This document shows, one piece after another, positions 1 to 8,057 of a stretch of 58,102 nucleotides of DNA. The position numbers were made by a program, and so were the translations under genes. The stretch comes from Streptomyces novaecaesareae (GTDB lineage Bacteria > Actinomycetota > Actinomycetes > Streptomycetales > Streptomycetaceae). The notes under the pieces were generated by a model that was not told where the DNA came from, searched no databases, and worked only from the letters and a program-made list of their open reading frames with translations. Position 1 is the stretch's first letter; each line of letters opens with the position of its first letter. The DNA lies in contig NZ_JNWQ01000080.1 of NCBI RefSeq assembly GCF_000716875.1, positions 1 through 58,102 of the forward strand, written 5' to 3'.

Positions 1-773
1 CCTCCGCCCCGCCGCCTGGCCCGGCCCCCGCTCCCCCCGACCTGGCCGAAGCGGTCCGCGCCGCGCAGGGCGGGGACGAGGAGGCGTTCCGGCTGCTGTT
101 CCGGGCCGTCCAGCCGGGGCTGCTGCGCTACCTGCGGGTGCTGGTCGGCGGCCGGCCGGAGGACATGCAGGACGCGGAGGACATCGCCTCCGAGACCTGG
201 CTGCAGATCGCCCGCGACCTGCGCGGCTTCTCCGGCGACGGGGACGGCTTCCGCGGCTGGGCCGCCACCATCGCCCGCCACCGGGCGCTCGACCACCTGC
301 GGGCCCGCCGCCGCCGTCCGGTGGCCGACCTGCCCTTCGAGTACCTGGCCGAGCTGGCCGCCGGGGACGACACCGCGGGCGCGGCGCTGGCCACGGTCGG
401 CACCGCCGACGCGCTGGCGCTCATCTCCCGGCTGCCGCGCGACCAGGCGGAGGCGGTGCTGCTGCGGGTGGTCATGGAGCTGGACGCGGAGAGCGCCGCC
501 CGGGTGCTCGGCAAACGGGCGGGCAGCGTCCGGATGGCCGCCCACCGGGGGCTGCGGCGGCTGGCCAAGCTCCTGGAGCAGCCTGGAGCGGTCGGCATCC
601 CCGCCGCGAGACGGGCCGATCCGGCCGGTGCGGGGGCCGCGACGGGCCCCGCGACGGGCGGCGCGGACCCGGCCACGGACCCGGCGGCGGACCCCGTGGG
701 GAAGTCCGCGAAAAAAAATCCTCCGCAAGGTGTGACAGGACGCCGGGCCGCGACGCTGAAGGACATGAGATGA
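1..773 (+). CDS. ECF-type RNA polymerase sigma factor, 5' end outside window
   Basis: The reading frame is open from the first bases (codons in phase with position 3) with no ATG/GTG before the GTG at 138, so the start lies upstream of the window. The text reads as sigma region 2 (DAEDIASETWLQIARDL, then FRGWAATIARHRALDHLRARRRR) followed by region 4 (LPRDQAEAVLLRVVMELDAESAARVLGKRAGSVRMAAHRGLRRL), the usual ECF order. The last 50 or so residues are an Ala/Gly/Pro tail. The stop overlaps the next ATG (ATGA at 770-773), so the two are translationally coupled; in this arrangement the downstream membrane protein is often the sigma regulator. No autoregulatory promoter is visible because the start is missing. 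Confidence 0.9.
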   Translation, partial: SAPPPGPAPAPPDLAEAVRAAQGGDEEAFRLLFRAVQPGLLRYLRVLVGGRPEDMQDAEDIASETWLQIARDLRGFSGDGDGFRGWAATIARHRALDHLRARRRRPVADLPFEYLAELAAGDDTAGAALATVGTADALALISRLPRDQAEAVLLRVVMELDAESAARVLGKRAGSVRMAAHRGLRRLAKLLEQPGAVGIPAARRADPAGAGAATGPATGGADPATDPAADPVGKSAKKNPPQGVTGRRAATLKDMR

Positions 774-1765
774 GCACCAACCGATCCCGTCGGATCGACC
801 GTGACGCCGCCGAGCAGCTGCTCGGCGGTGCCGTGGGCGGCCCGTCGGCCGGGCAGGACGCCTCGCTCACCGGACCGGACGGTCCCGGGCAGCTCGCCCG
901 GGTGCTGGCCGCGGCCGCCGCCCCCGCGACGGCCGGAGAACTGGCCGGGGAGGAGGCCGCCCTGGCCGCGTTCCGGGAGGCGAGTCTCACGCCCGATCCC
1001 GTAGTCAACCCCGTCCGGAGACGACCGATGGCCACCACCACGCTCGCCAGGGCCTTCAGCACGAAGGCCGCTGCCGCCGTGCTCGGGGCCACTGCGCTGT
1101 GCGGGGTCGCGGTCGCCGCCGGGACGGGGAACCTGTCGTCGCTGGGCGGCGGCTCCACCGAGCCCGAGCACACGCTCAGCGGCGGCGCCCTCGGCGGTTC
1201 GGCGGGCCCCGGCACCGCCCCGGGCTTCCGGCCCGGAGGCTCCGCACCGGACGGTTCCGTCAAGCCGTCCGGCGCCGGTGCGCAGCAGGTCGGACCGTCC
1301 GCGTCCCCGAGGCCGGGCACCCCCTCGGCGGACGGGCACGGCGGCCAGCCGTTCGCGCCCGCGCTGGTCGAGCTCTGCCGCGGTTTCACCGACCGGGAAG
1401 GCAAGGGCGAGCGCCCCGGCCAGCTGGTCACCGAGCCGCAGTTCGGCCCGCTGGTCGCCGAGGCGGGCGGTGCCGACAAGGTGGCGCGGTACTGCGACGA
1501 GGCGCTCGACGCCCAGGGCGGCGACAGCCGTCCGGGGGCCGGCGGGCAGTCGCACGATCCCGGCCGGGCCACCAGCAGCCCCGGCGCCGGCAAGGGGAGC
1601 GGGAGCGGGAACGACACCAAGGGCGGTGGGGACGGCAACGCGAACGGCGGTGCCAAGCCCGGCAAGCCCGGTGTGACGGCTCCGGCCCTGCCGACCGTGC
1701 CCACCCCGCCGGCCGTACGGCCGAGCAAGTCCGACCATCCCGACGGTTCCACCGCCGAGAGGTAA
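770..1765 (+). CDS. Membrane-anchored partner protein of the ECF sigma factor (hypothetical)
   Basis: 331 residues beginning at the ATG that overlaps the sigma stop codon. Residues 1-85 are soluble and Ala/Leu-rich. After a basic stretch (RRRPMATTT) there is one hydrophobic helix at about residues 100-117 (AAAVLGATALCGVAVAAG), then a long Gly/Ser/Pro-rich segment, a short conserved-looking patch near 200-245 with two cysteines (LVELCRGFTDREGKG, ARYCDEAL), and a low-complexity tail. The layout (cytosolic N-terminus, one helix, extracytoplasmic tail) fits an anti-sigma-like or signal-sensing role, but there is no zinc-binding ZAS motif, so this is inferred from position only. Confidence 0.75.
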   Translation: MSTNRSRRIDRDAAEQLLGGAVGGPSAGQDASLTGPDGPGQLARVLAAAAAPATAGELAGEEAALAAFREASLTPDPVVNPVRRRPMATTTLARAFSTKAAAAVLGATALCGVAVAAGTGNLSSLGGGSTEPEHTLSGGALGGSAGPGTAPGFRPGGSAPDGSVKPSGAGAQQVGPSASPRPGTPSADGHGGQPFAPALVELCRGFTDREGKGERPGQLVTEPQFGPLVAEAGGADKVARYCDEALDAQGGDSRPGAGGQSHDPGRATSSPGAGKGSGSGNDTKGGGDGNANGGAKPGKPGVTAPALPTVPTPPAVRPSKSDHPDGSTAER

Positions 1766-1774
1766 CCCCTGATC

Positions 1775-1822
1775 TCCGGATGGGCGGCGAGCGACTCCCC
1801 CCGGGCTCGTCGCCCATCCGGA
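1775..1822 (+). terminator. Strong hairpin after the sigma operon
   Basis: Two 18-base arms (1775-1792 and 1805-1822) pair with one mismatch around a 12-base loop, directly after the stop at 1765. There is no T-tract, as is usual for GC-rich actinomycete terminators. Confidence 0.75.
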
Positions 1823-1988
1823 CCGAACCACCCGCAGGACCTGCCGGTAGGCAGGAAGCAGGAAGCAGTACCACCCGAAGCTCCGGGTGGCCGGTCGGCT
1901 CCCCCGTGCCAGCCGTCCACCCGGCCGGCCCCGGCCGGACCGGCAGGCGCACCCCCCGGACGCGCCGCCGGGCCGACCGGCCCGGAAC

Positions 1989-2025
1989 GTGCGGCCCGCC
2001 CTCCCGCAGTCAGGGCGGGCCGCAC
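1989..2025. terminator. Second hairpin upstream of the 2060 gene
   Basis: Perfect 14-base arms (1989-2002 and 2012-2025; GTGCGGCCCGCCCT and its complement) with a 9-base loop. Together with the hairpin at 1775 it insulates the sigma operon from the next gene. Confidence 0.6.
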
Positions 2026-2059
2026 ACCCCGTGCGACCAGAACGGGCCTGGACCCGATC

Positions 2060-2974
2060 GTGACCGTCGACCTGTACGACCACGAGCCGGCGGTCGGGGA
2101 ACCGCTGCCCGGTTCCCCGGCCGCCTCCCCTTCCCCGGAGGCCGCCGAGACCGCCCTCGTCCCGGCGTACATGGCGGCCGTGGGCTACCCCCGCTCCCCG
2201 GAAGCCGCCGGGACCGCCTGGGCCGCCGTGACGGCTGCGACCGCCGACACCGCCGTCCTCCCGGCGTACGTGGACTCCGCGGACTCCGTGGACGCCGCCG
2301 GCCTCCCGGTACCCGCCGAGGCACCCGCCGAGGGCGCCGAAGCGGCCGAGAGCACCGCTGCGCCCGTGTTCGTGGACTCCTCCGGCCGCCGCCAGCGGCG
2401 GGTGCGCCGCCTCGGCCTCCTGCTCGCCGTCCCGGCGGCCGGCTACCTCTGCCTGCTGGTCAGCACCGTGCTCGGCGGGCCCACCGTCAGCGCGCCCTTC
2501 CTGCCGCTGCCGCAGCCCCCGGCGGCCGCCCCGGCCGCGCCGACGCCCTCGGACCTGGGAACGGAGCGCCCGGACTCCGTCCAGCCCGCCCGAGCCGAGC
2601 CGACGACGGCCGCCCCCCACGCCGGCACCCCGGCGGCCCGGGCCGGACGGCGACCACGCCCGTCCCCGTGGACCTCCCCGCGCCCACCGCGTCCGCGCCG
2701 CCCCCCGGCGCCAACGGCAACGGCTCCGCGGGGCCGACCGCCGCCCCGACCCCCGGCCACGGGCGCCCGACCGCGCCGCCGGGCAACTCCGGCAACAAGC
2801 CGACCAAGCCCGCCCCGACCCCCTGACGCCGACTCCCTGACGCCGCCAGGCCCCGTTACGCACCGCCCGTTTCACGCCGCCCGGAACGCACCGCCCGACC
2901 CGAGGGCGCCGGGTCCCTCCGCCATGCCCTGCCGCGCCTCCCGCCTCCCCGCCTCCCGGAAAGCACCCCGATGA
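2060..2974 (+). CDS. Membrane-anchored Pro/Ala-rich protein, probable frameshift near 2640
   Basis: The GTG start opens an acidic Ala/Glu-rich segment, then a basic-hydrophobic anchor at about residues 112-138 (RRQRRVRRLGLLLAVPAAGYLCLLVS) and a Pro/Thr-rich extracytoplasmic part. From about base 2640 the frame turns into an Arg/Pro-rich string, while the neighbouring frame becomes a natural-looking secreted tail (TTPVPVDLPAPTASAPPPG ... GNSGNKPTKPAPTP) that stops at 2826. Moving between these frames needs the loss of one base (or gain of two) here. Either a sequencing indel in a GC run or a real frameshift would explain it. If repaired, the protein is about 255 residues and ends at 2826, 145 bases before the deacetylase/GT2 gene. 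Function unknown; position suggests a partner of that enzyme. Confidence 0.6.
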   Translation: MTVDLYDHEPAVGEPLPGSPAASPSPEAAETALVPAYMAAVGYPRSPEAAGTAWAAVTAATADTAVLPAYVDSADSVDAAGLPVPAEAPAEGAEAAESTAAPVFVDSSGRRQRRVRRLGLLLAVPAAGYLCLLVSTVLGGPTVSAPFLPLPQPPAAAPAAPTPSDLGTERPDSVQPARAEPTTAAPHAGTPAARAGRRPRPSPWTSPRPPRPRRPPAPTATAPRGRPPPRPPATGARPRRRATPATSRPSPPRPPDADSLTPPGPVTHRPFHAARNAPPDPRAPGPSAMPCRASRLPASRKAPR

Positions 2975-5211
2975 GCACAGCCCGCCGCCGAAGAGCCGCC
3001 CCGCCCGCCCGGAACAGCCGCCGGGGCCGGCGCGGCGTGGTCCGCCAGGGCCCGCTGCGCACGCACTGGCTCCTGCTGACGGCCCTGCTGCTCACCCTGG
3101 CCGCCACCCTGCTGTTCCAGGGCTACACCCAGCACCTGTACGACGACCGTCCCGACCAGTCCGCCGCCCCGGCCTCCGCCGCCGGCGTCCCCGAGGCGAT
3201 CCGCACCGGCGGCCCGGTGATCGACAGCGCGGGCGGGCAGCCCCGTACGGCCGCGCCCAAGCCCGGCACGATCGCGCTCACCTTCGACGACGGCCCCGAC
3301 CCGCGCTGGACCCCGCAGGTCCTCGACGTGCTGCGCCGGGCCGGCGTCCACGCCACCTTCTTCGTGGTCGGCACCCAGGCCGCCGCCCACCCGGAGCTGG
3401 TCCGCCGGATCGTCGCCGAGGGCCACCAGGTCGGCATCCACACCTTCACCCACACCGACCTCGGCGCCGCGGCCCCCTGGCGCCGCTCCCTGGAGCTGCG
3501 CGAGGCGCAGCTGACCCTGGCCGGGGTGGCCGACGTCACCAGTTCGCTGCTGCGGCCGCCGTACTCGTCCACCGCCGAGGCCGTGGACGACCCCGGCTGG
3601 TCCGCCGTCCAGCAGGCCGGGCGGGAGGGCTACCTGACGGTGCTCACCACCCGGGACAGCGAGGACTGGCGCCGCCCGGGCGTGTCCGAGATCGTCAGGG
3701 CGGCCACCGCCGGGCCCGGCGACCAGGGGCAGGTCCTGCTGATGCACGACGCGGGCGGCGACCGCTCGCAGACCGTCGCCGCCCTCGACGGCGTGCTGAC
3801 CGCCCTGCAGGGCCGGGGTTTCCGCTTCACCACCGTCAGCGAGGCCGTCGGCCTGCCGAACCCGGTGCACCCGGCCGGGGCCGGCGACCACTGGCAGGGC
3901 CTGGCCCTGGTCTGGCTGCTGCGCGGCGGCGGCTGGGTGCTCGCCGTGCTGGGCTGGCTGCTCTGGGCGGCGGGCGCGGTCAGCGTGCTGCGCGCGGTCG
4001 TCGTCCTGTACGCGGCCCGCCGGCACAAGCGGCTGCGCCGCCGCGGCTGGGGCCCGCCGGTCACCGAGCCGGTCAGCGTGATCGTCCCGGCCTACAACGA
4101 GATCGCCGGGATCGAGCCGGCCGTCCGCTCGCTGCTGGCCTCCGACCACCCGGTCGAGGTGATCGTGGTCGACGACGGCTCCACGGACGGCACCGCCGAC
4201 CTGGTGGAGTCGCTGGACCTGCCGTACGTCCGGGTGATCCGGCAGGAGAACGCGGGCAAGCCGGCCGCCCTGAACACCGGCATCGCGGCCGCCCGGGCCG
4301 AGCTGCTGGTGATGGTCGACGGTGACACCGTCTTCGAGCCGGACGCCGTCCGGATGCTGGTGCAGCCCTTCGCCGATCCCACCGTCGGCGCCGTCTCCGG
4401 CAACGCCAAGGTGGTCAACCGCGGTGGCCTGCTGGGCCGTTGGCAGCACATCGAGTACGTGGTCGGCTTCAACCTGGACCGCCGGCTGTTCGACCTGGCC
4501 GAGTGCATGCCCACCGTGCCCGGCGCCGTCGGCGCCTTCCGCCGCTCCGCGCTGCTGGCCGTCGGCGGCGTCGGCGAGGAGACCCTGGCCGAGGACACCG
4601 ACCTCACCATGGCGCTGTGCCGGGACGGCTGGCGGGTCGTGTACGAGGAGCGGGCCAAGGCCTGGACGGAGGCCCCCGCCTCGCTGAGCGCCCTGTGGCG
4701 GCAGCGCTACCGCTGGTGCTACGGCACCCTGCAGGCGATGTGGAAGCACCGCGGGGCGCTCTCCCAGCGCGGGCAGGCGGGCAAGCTGGGCCGGCGCGGC
4801 CTGCTCTACCTGCTGATGTTCCAGGTGCTGCTGCCGCTGCTCGCCCCGGTCGTGGACGTGTTCGCGCTGTACGGGCTGGCCTTCCTCGACCCGGTCCGGA
4901 TCATCGGCCTGTGGGCGGCGTTCCTGCTGGTCCAGGTGCTGATGGGGGTGTACGCGTTCCGGCTGGACAAGGAGCGGCTGGGGCCGCTGTGGAGCCTGCC
5001 GCTGCAGCAGTTCGTGTACCGGCAGCTGATGTACCTGGTGGTGATCCAGTCGGTGTTCACGGCGCTGGCCGGCTCCCGGCTGCGCTGGCAGCGGATGCAG
5101 CGCTACGGCAGCCTCACGGTCCCGCCCGCCGCCGGGCCCGCTGCCGCGGCCGACGACGGCTATCGTGCACGGGTGCACGAGGCGGCCCGGAACCCCGGGC
5201 AGGGCACGTGA
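2971..5211 (+). CDS. Bifunctional polysaccharide deacetylase / GT2 glycosyltransferase, membrane protein
   Basis: 746 residues. An N-terminal helix (about 30-50) precedes a NodB-type deacetylase domain: metal motif TFDDGPD at 104-110 and HTFTH at 157-161 (D107, H157, H161), plus LRPPYSS. Two hydrophobic segments near 310-345 lead to a GT-A family 2 domain: VSVIVPAYNE, D401-D402, DGD at 450-452, EDTD at 541-544 and QRYRW at 578-582, the signature of processive synthases such as chitin, hyaluronan or PNAG synthase. At least three C-terminal helices follow. One polypeptide could therefore polymerise an aminosugar and deacetylate it outside the membrane. The fusion type is known in streptomycetes; the product is not evident from sequence. 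It precedes a kinase gene by 12 bases. Confidence 0.9.
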   Translation: MSTARRRRAAPPARNSRRGRRGVVRQGPLRTHWLLLTALLLTLAATLLFQGYTQHLYDDRPDQSAAPASAAGVPEAIRTGGPVIDSAGGQPRTAAPKPGTIALTFDDGPDPRWTPQVLDVLRRAGVHATFFVVGTQAAAHPELVRRIVAEGHQVGIHTFTHTDLGAAAPWRRSLELREAQLTLAGVADVTSSLLRPPYSSTAEAVDDPGWSAVQQAGREGYLTVLTTRDSEDWRRPGVSEIVRAATAGPGDQGQVLLMHDAGGDRSQTVAALDGVLTALQGRGFRFTTVSEAVGLPNPVHPAGAGDHWQGLALVWLLRGGGWVLAVLGWLLWAAGAVSVLRAVVVLYAARRHKRLRRRGWGPPVTEPVSVIVPAYNEIAGIEPAVRSLLASDHPVEVIVVDDGSTDGTADLVESLDLPYVRVIRQENAGKPAALNTGIAAARAELLVMVDGDTVFEPDAVRMLVQPFADPTVGAVSGNAKVVNRGGLLGRWQHIEYVVGFNLDRRLFDLAECMPTVPGAVGAFRRSALLAVGGVGEETLAEDTDLTMALCRDGWRVVYEERAKAWTEAPASLSALWRQRYRWCYGTLQAMWKHRGALSQRGQAGKLGRRGLLYLLMFQVLLPLLAPVVDVFALYGLAFLDPVRIIGLWAAFLLVQVLMGVYAFRLDKERLGPLWSLPLQQFVYRQLMYLVVIQSVFTALAGSRLRWQRMQRYGSLTVPPAAGPAAAADDGYRARVHEAARNPGQGT

Positions 5212-5223
5212 GGGGAGCTCCAG

Positions 5224-6819
5224 GTGATCGGACGGGCGCTGAACGGGCGGTACGAACTCGTCGGGATACTCGGCGTCGGCGGCATGGCCACCGTCTGGCG
5301 CGGCGTGGACCGGGTGCTGGGCCGCCAGGTCGCCGTGAAGGTCCTCAACGGCGGCCTCGCCGACGACCCCCGCTTCGCCGAGCGGTTCAGCCGTGAGGCG
5401 CAGCACGCGGCGATGCTGGTGCACCCGAGGATCGTGATGGTCTTCGACTCGGGCGTGGACGAGGGCACCCCGTTCATCGTCATGGAGCTGGTCAGCGGCC
5501 GCTCGCTCGCCGCCCTGCTGGCGCAGCAGCCGGCCCTGCCGGTGGAGCGCGCCGTCGGCATCGCGACGGCGGTCTGCGAGGCGCTGGCGGTCGCGCACGG
5601 GGCCGGGCTGGTGCACCGGGACATCAAGCCCGGGAACATCATGATCACCGACGACGGCGGGGTGAAGGTCGTCGACTTCGGCATCGCCCGGGCCGGCTCC
5701 TCCGGCAACCTGACCCAGACCGCGAGCGTGCTCGGCACGGCAGCCTACCTCTCGCCCGAGCAGGCCACCGCCTCGGCGCTGGACGGCCGGACCGACCTGT
5801 ACGCGGTCGGCTGCGTGCTGACCGAGATGCTCACCGGCCAGACCCCGTTCACCGCCGAGACCCCGGTGGCGATCGCCTTCAAGCACGTCAGCGAACAGCC
5901 CCTGCCGCCGTCCGCGCGGCGCCCGGGCCTGCCGCCCGCCCTGGACGCGGCGGTGCTGCGGCTGCTCGCCAAGAACCCGGCCGACCGCCCGGCCGATGCC
6001 ACCGCCGCGCGGGCGGAGCTGCTCGCCACCGTCCCGGGGCTGGTCGTCGGCGACCCGACGGCCGAGCTGCTCGCCACCGCCGCCGCCACCCAGCTGCTGC
6101 CGCCGGTCCCGGCGCCGGTGTCCGCCTCGCCGAACCAGCAGCACACCACCCTGCTCCCGCCGCAGCCCGCGGCCGCCACCTCGGTGATGGCGCCGATCCC
6201 CGCCGCTGCGCCGGCCGTGGGGGCGACTGGGCTCACGTCCGGGCTCACGTCCGGGTTCGCGCCCGCTCCCGAGGCCGCCCCGGCCCGGGGCAGCCGCCGC
6301 AAGCCCCTCGTGCTCGGCGCGCTGGGGGTCGCCGGGCTGGCCGGCGTCATCGCCCTGGTGCTCACCGCCTTCGACGAGCCGCCCGGCAACGCCGCCGCCA
6401 AGCCTTCCAAGCCCGCCGCGGCCGCCGCGCCCACCACCCCGGGCGCGGCGTCCGCCACCGCCCCGACGCCCACCGCGGCCGCCACCTCGCCCGGGCTCCC
6501 CGCGCCCACGCAGGCCGTCCCGCGCAACCAGTCGGCCGCGCTGCAGCTGCAGTCCTTCCGCCAGGCGGTGGCCCAGGCCCAGGTCGCCAAGGACCGGGAC
6601 AAGCAGGCGGAGCTGCTGAGGATCCTGGACACCGCGTCCGCCCGCCTCAACGAGGGCAACCCCGACGACGCGGCGCAGGAGCTGAAGGGCGCCCAGAAGG
6701 TGATCCACGACCTGGGGAAGAAGCACTCCATCGACCCGCTGACCAACGCCAACTGGAACGCCCGCCTCTCGGCCCTGTTCACCACCCTCCACGCGACGGC
6801 GGACAACCTGGACGGCTGA
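5224..6819 (+). CDS. Membrane-anchored serine/threonine protein kinase (PknB-like)
   Basis: 531 residues from a GTG preceded by AGGGGAG. The kinase domain covers about residues 9-270: glycine loop GVGGMATVW near 17-25, catalytic Lys39 (VAVK), HRDIKPGN with D133, and DFG at 151-153. An Ala/Pro-rich linker, one transmembrane helix at about 361-385 and a Thr/Pro stretch lead to a roughly 90-residue helical extracytoplasmic domain (AALQLQSFRQAVAQAQVAKD...). There are no PASTA repeats, so it is not a canonical PknB sensor of muropeptides. The 12-base gap to the deacetylase/GT2 gene suggests co-transcription and possible control of that synthase. Confidence 0.93.
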   Translation: MIGRALNGRYELVGILGVGGMATVWRGVDRVLGRQVAVKVLNGGLADDPRFAERFSREAQHAAMLVHPRIVMVFDSGVDEGTPFIVMELVSGRSLAALLAQQPALPVERAVGIATAVCEALAVAHGAGLVHRDIKPGNIMITDDGGVKVVDFGIARAGSSGNLTQTASVLGTAAYLSPEQATASALDGRTDLYAVGCVLTEMLTGQTPFTAETPVAIAFKHVSEQPLPPSARRPGLPPALDAAVLRLLAKNPADRPADATAARAELLATVPGLVVGDPTAELLATAAATQLLPPVPAPVSASPNQQHTTLLPPQPAAATSVMAPIPAAAPAVGATGLTSGLTSGFAPAPEAAPARGSRRKPLVLGALGVAGLAGVIALVLTAFDEPPGNAAAKPSKPAAAAAPTTPGAASATAPTPTAAATSPGLPAPTQAVPRNQSAALQLQSFRQAVAQAQVAKDRDKQAELLRILDTASARLNEGNPDDAAQELKGAQKVIHDLGKKHSIDPLTNANWNARLSALFTTLHATADNLDG

Positions 6820-6834
6820 GCGGCCGGGGCCGTC

Positions 6835-6861
6835 GGGTTGTCCACAGCCTGTGGGCAACCC
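6835..6861. promoter_or_regulatory. Inverted repeat containing two head-to-head DnaA-box-like 9-mers
   Basis: Arms 6835-6847 and 6849-6861 pair at 12 of 13 positions around one base. The left arm holds TTGTCCACA (6838-6846), which equals the Streptomyces DnaA-box consensus; the right arm holds TTGCCCACA on the other strand. It lies 19 bases after the kinase stop, so it could equally be a terminator hairpin. Confidence 0.4.
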
Positions 6862-6907
6862 TGTCGTAGGAGCGGGACGGAGCCGGGCGCCTGGGGCGTA
6901 GGACACT

Positions 6908-6923
6908 ATTGGTATAGACCTAC
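6908..6923. promoter_or_regulatory. dre-like site (possible DasR operator)
   Basis: ATTGGTATAGACCTAC matches 11 of 16 positions of the DasR consensus ACTGGTCTAGACCACT, with the TGGT-N-TAGACC core nearly intact. It lies 60-75 bases upstream of the GTG of the LuxR-type regulator gene, where an operator would act. Confidence 0.4.
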
Positions 6924-6982
6924 CTGGCGGGCTGGCTTAGCCTCCCTGGAGAACCGGACGGTGATCACACGGGGGAATTGCT

Positions 6983-7960
6983 GTGCTGGAAGTTCTGGGG
7001 ATCGAGCCGTCTGCCGAGGCCGTGTACCGGCTGCTCGTCGACGAGCCGGGATTCCGGGTCGGCGACATGGCCGAGCGGCTGGGGTGGAGCGAGGACCGGG
7101 TGCGGTTCGCGCTGAACCAGTTGGCCGAGCTCGACCTGGTGCACCTGGAGGACAGTTGCCGGGACGTCGTCCCGTTCAACCCGGACGTCGGCTTCGGGTT
7201 CCTGCTCTCGCGCGCCACCGCGGACCTCAGCCGGCGCCAGCGGCAGATCGAGTCCGCCGAGCAGGCGGTGACGGCGCTGAGCGCCCGGTTCAACGCCAAC
7301 CGGGCCTCGCGGCACGAGATCATCCACCGGCTGGAGGGGCTGGACATGGTCCGCAAGCGGCTGGAGGACCTGGCCTCGACCGCCGAGCGGGAGTGCCTCT
7401 CCCTGGTGCCGGGCGGCGCCCAACTGCCGGACACCATGGACGCCAGCGAGCCGCTGGACCGCCAGGCGCTGGAGCGCGGGGTGCGGATCAGGAGCATCTA
7501 CCAGGAGAGCTTCCGCAACGACCAGCCGACGCTGGAGTACGTCCGCTGGTTCACCCGGCTCGGCGGCGAGGCCCGTACGGTGCCCGTCCTGCCGCTGCTG
7601 CTGGTCGTGGTGGACCGGGAGACCGCGCTCGTCCCGATCGACCCGGCGGACGCCCGCGCGGGCGCGCTGGAGGTCAGGACCCCGGGCGTGGTGAGCGCGC
7701 TGGCCCTGCTGTTCGAGCAGTTCTGGGCGGCCGGCACGCCGTTCGGCGAGGACCCGCGCCGCGACGAGAACGATCTGACGCCCCAGGAGCGGGAGTTGCT
7801 GCTCCTGCTGGGCATCGGCTGCACGGACGAGGTGGCCTCGCGGCGCCTCGGCCTGTCGCTGCGCACGGTGCGCCGGATGGCCTCCCAGCTGATGACCCGG
7901 CTCGGCGCGCGCAGCCGCTTCGAGGCGGGGGTCCGGGCGGCGAAGGAGGGGTGGCTGTGA
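6983..7960 (+). CDS. LuxR-family transcriptional regulator with TrmB-like N-terminus
   Basis: 325 residues from a GTG 9 bases after a GGGG ribosome site. Residues 1-65 form a winged-helix, TrmB-like region (EAVYRLLVDEPGFRVGDMAERLGWSEDRVRFALNQLAEL). A helical segment and a middle domain related to the TrmB effector region follow. The C-terminus (about 262-325) is a LuxR helix-turn-helix (LTPQERELLLLLGIGCTDEVASRRLGLSLRTVRRMASQLMTRL). Such hybrids are common orphan regulators in streptomycetes. It stands alone and convergent with the aldo/keto reductase; the dre-like site upstream suggests a link to aminosugar control, which is inference. Confidence 0.85.
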   Translation: MLEVLGIEPSAEAVYRLLVDEPGFRVGDMAERLGWSEDRVRFALNQLAELDLVHLEDSCRDVVPFNPDVGFGFLLSRATADLSRRQRQIESAEQAVTALSARFNANRASRHEIIHRLEGLDMVRKRLEDLASTAERECLSLVPGGAQLPDTMDASEPLDRQALERGVRIRSIYQESFRNDQPTLEYVRWFTRLGGEARTVPVLPLLLVVVDRETALVPIDPADARAGALEVRTPGVVSALALLFEQFWAAGTPFGEDPRRDENDLTPQERELLLLLGIGCTDEVASRRLGLSLRTVRRMASQLMTRLGARSRFEAGVRAAKEGWL

Positions 7961-8003
7961 GCCGGCTCTTCCGGTAGGTGGCCGCCGTCCCCCCGGTGGG
8001 CCG

Positions 8004-8029
8004 GGGGCCTGTCCCGCACGACAGGCCCC
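8004..8029. terminator. Bidirectional terminator
   Basis: Perfect 10-base arms (GGGGCCTGTC at 8004-8013, GACAGGCCCC at 8020-8029), loop CCGCAC, between the convergent regulator and aldo/keto reductase genes. Confidence 0.7.
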
Positions 8030-8057
8030 GACGGCTGGTCGGCTGGTCGGCCGGTCG

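Noticed and set aside
1099..2826. 575-codon frame spanning the sigma partner gene and beyond
   Set aside because: Its first half is Arg-rich noise out of phase with the 770 gene. Only its final ~60 codons look natural, and these are explained by the frameshift in the 2060 gene.
2872..6906. 1344-codon open frame on the minus strand
   Set aside because: It is antisense to two convincing genes (deacetylase/GT2 and kinase), reads as Gly/Arg-rich low complexity and has no domain; an artefact of GC-rich codon use.
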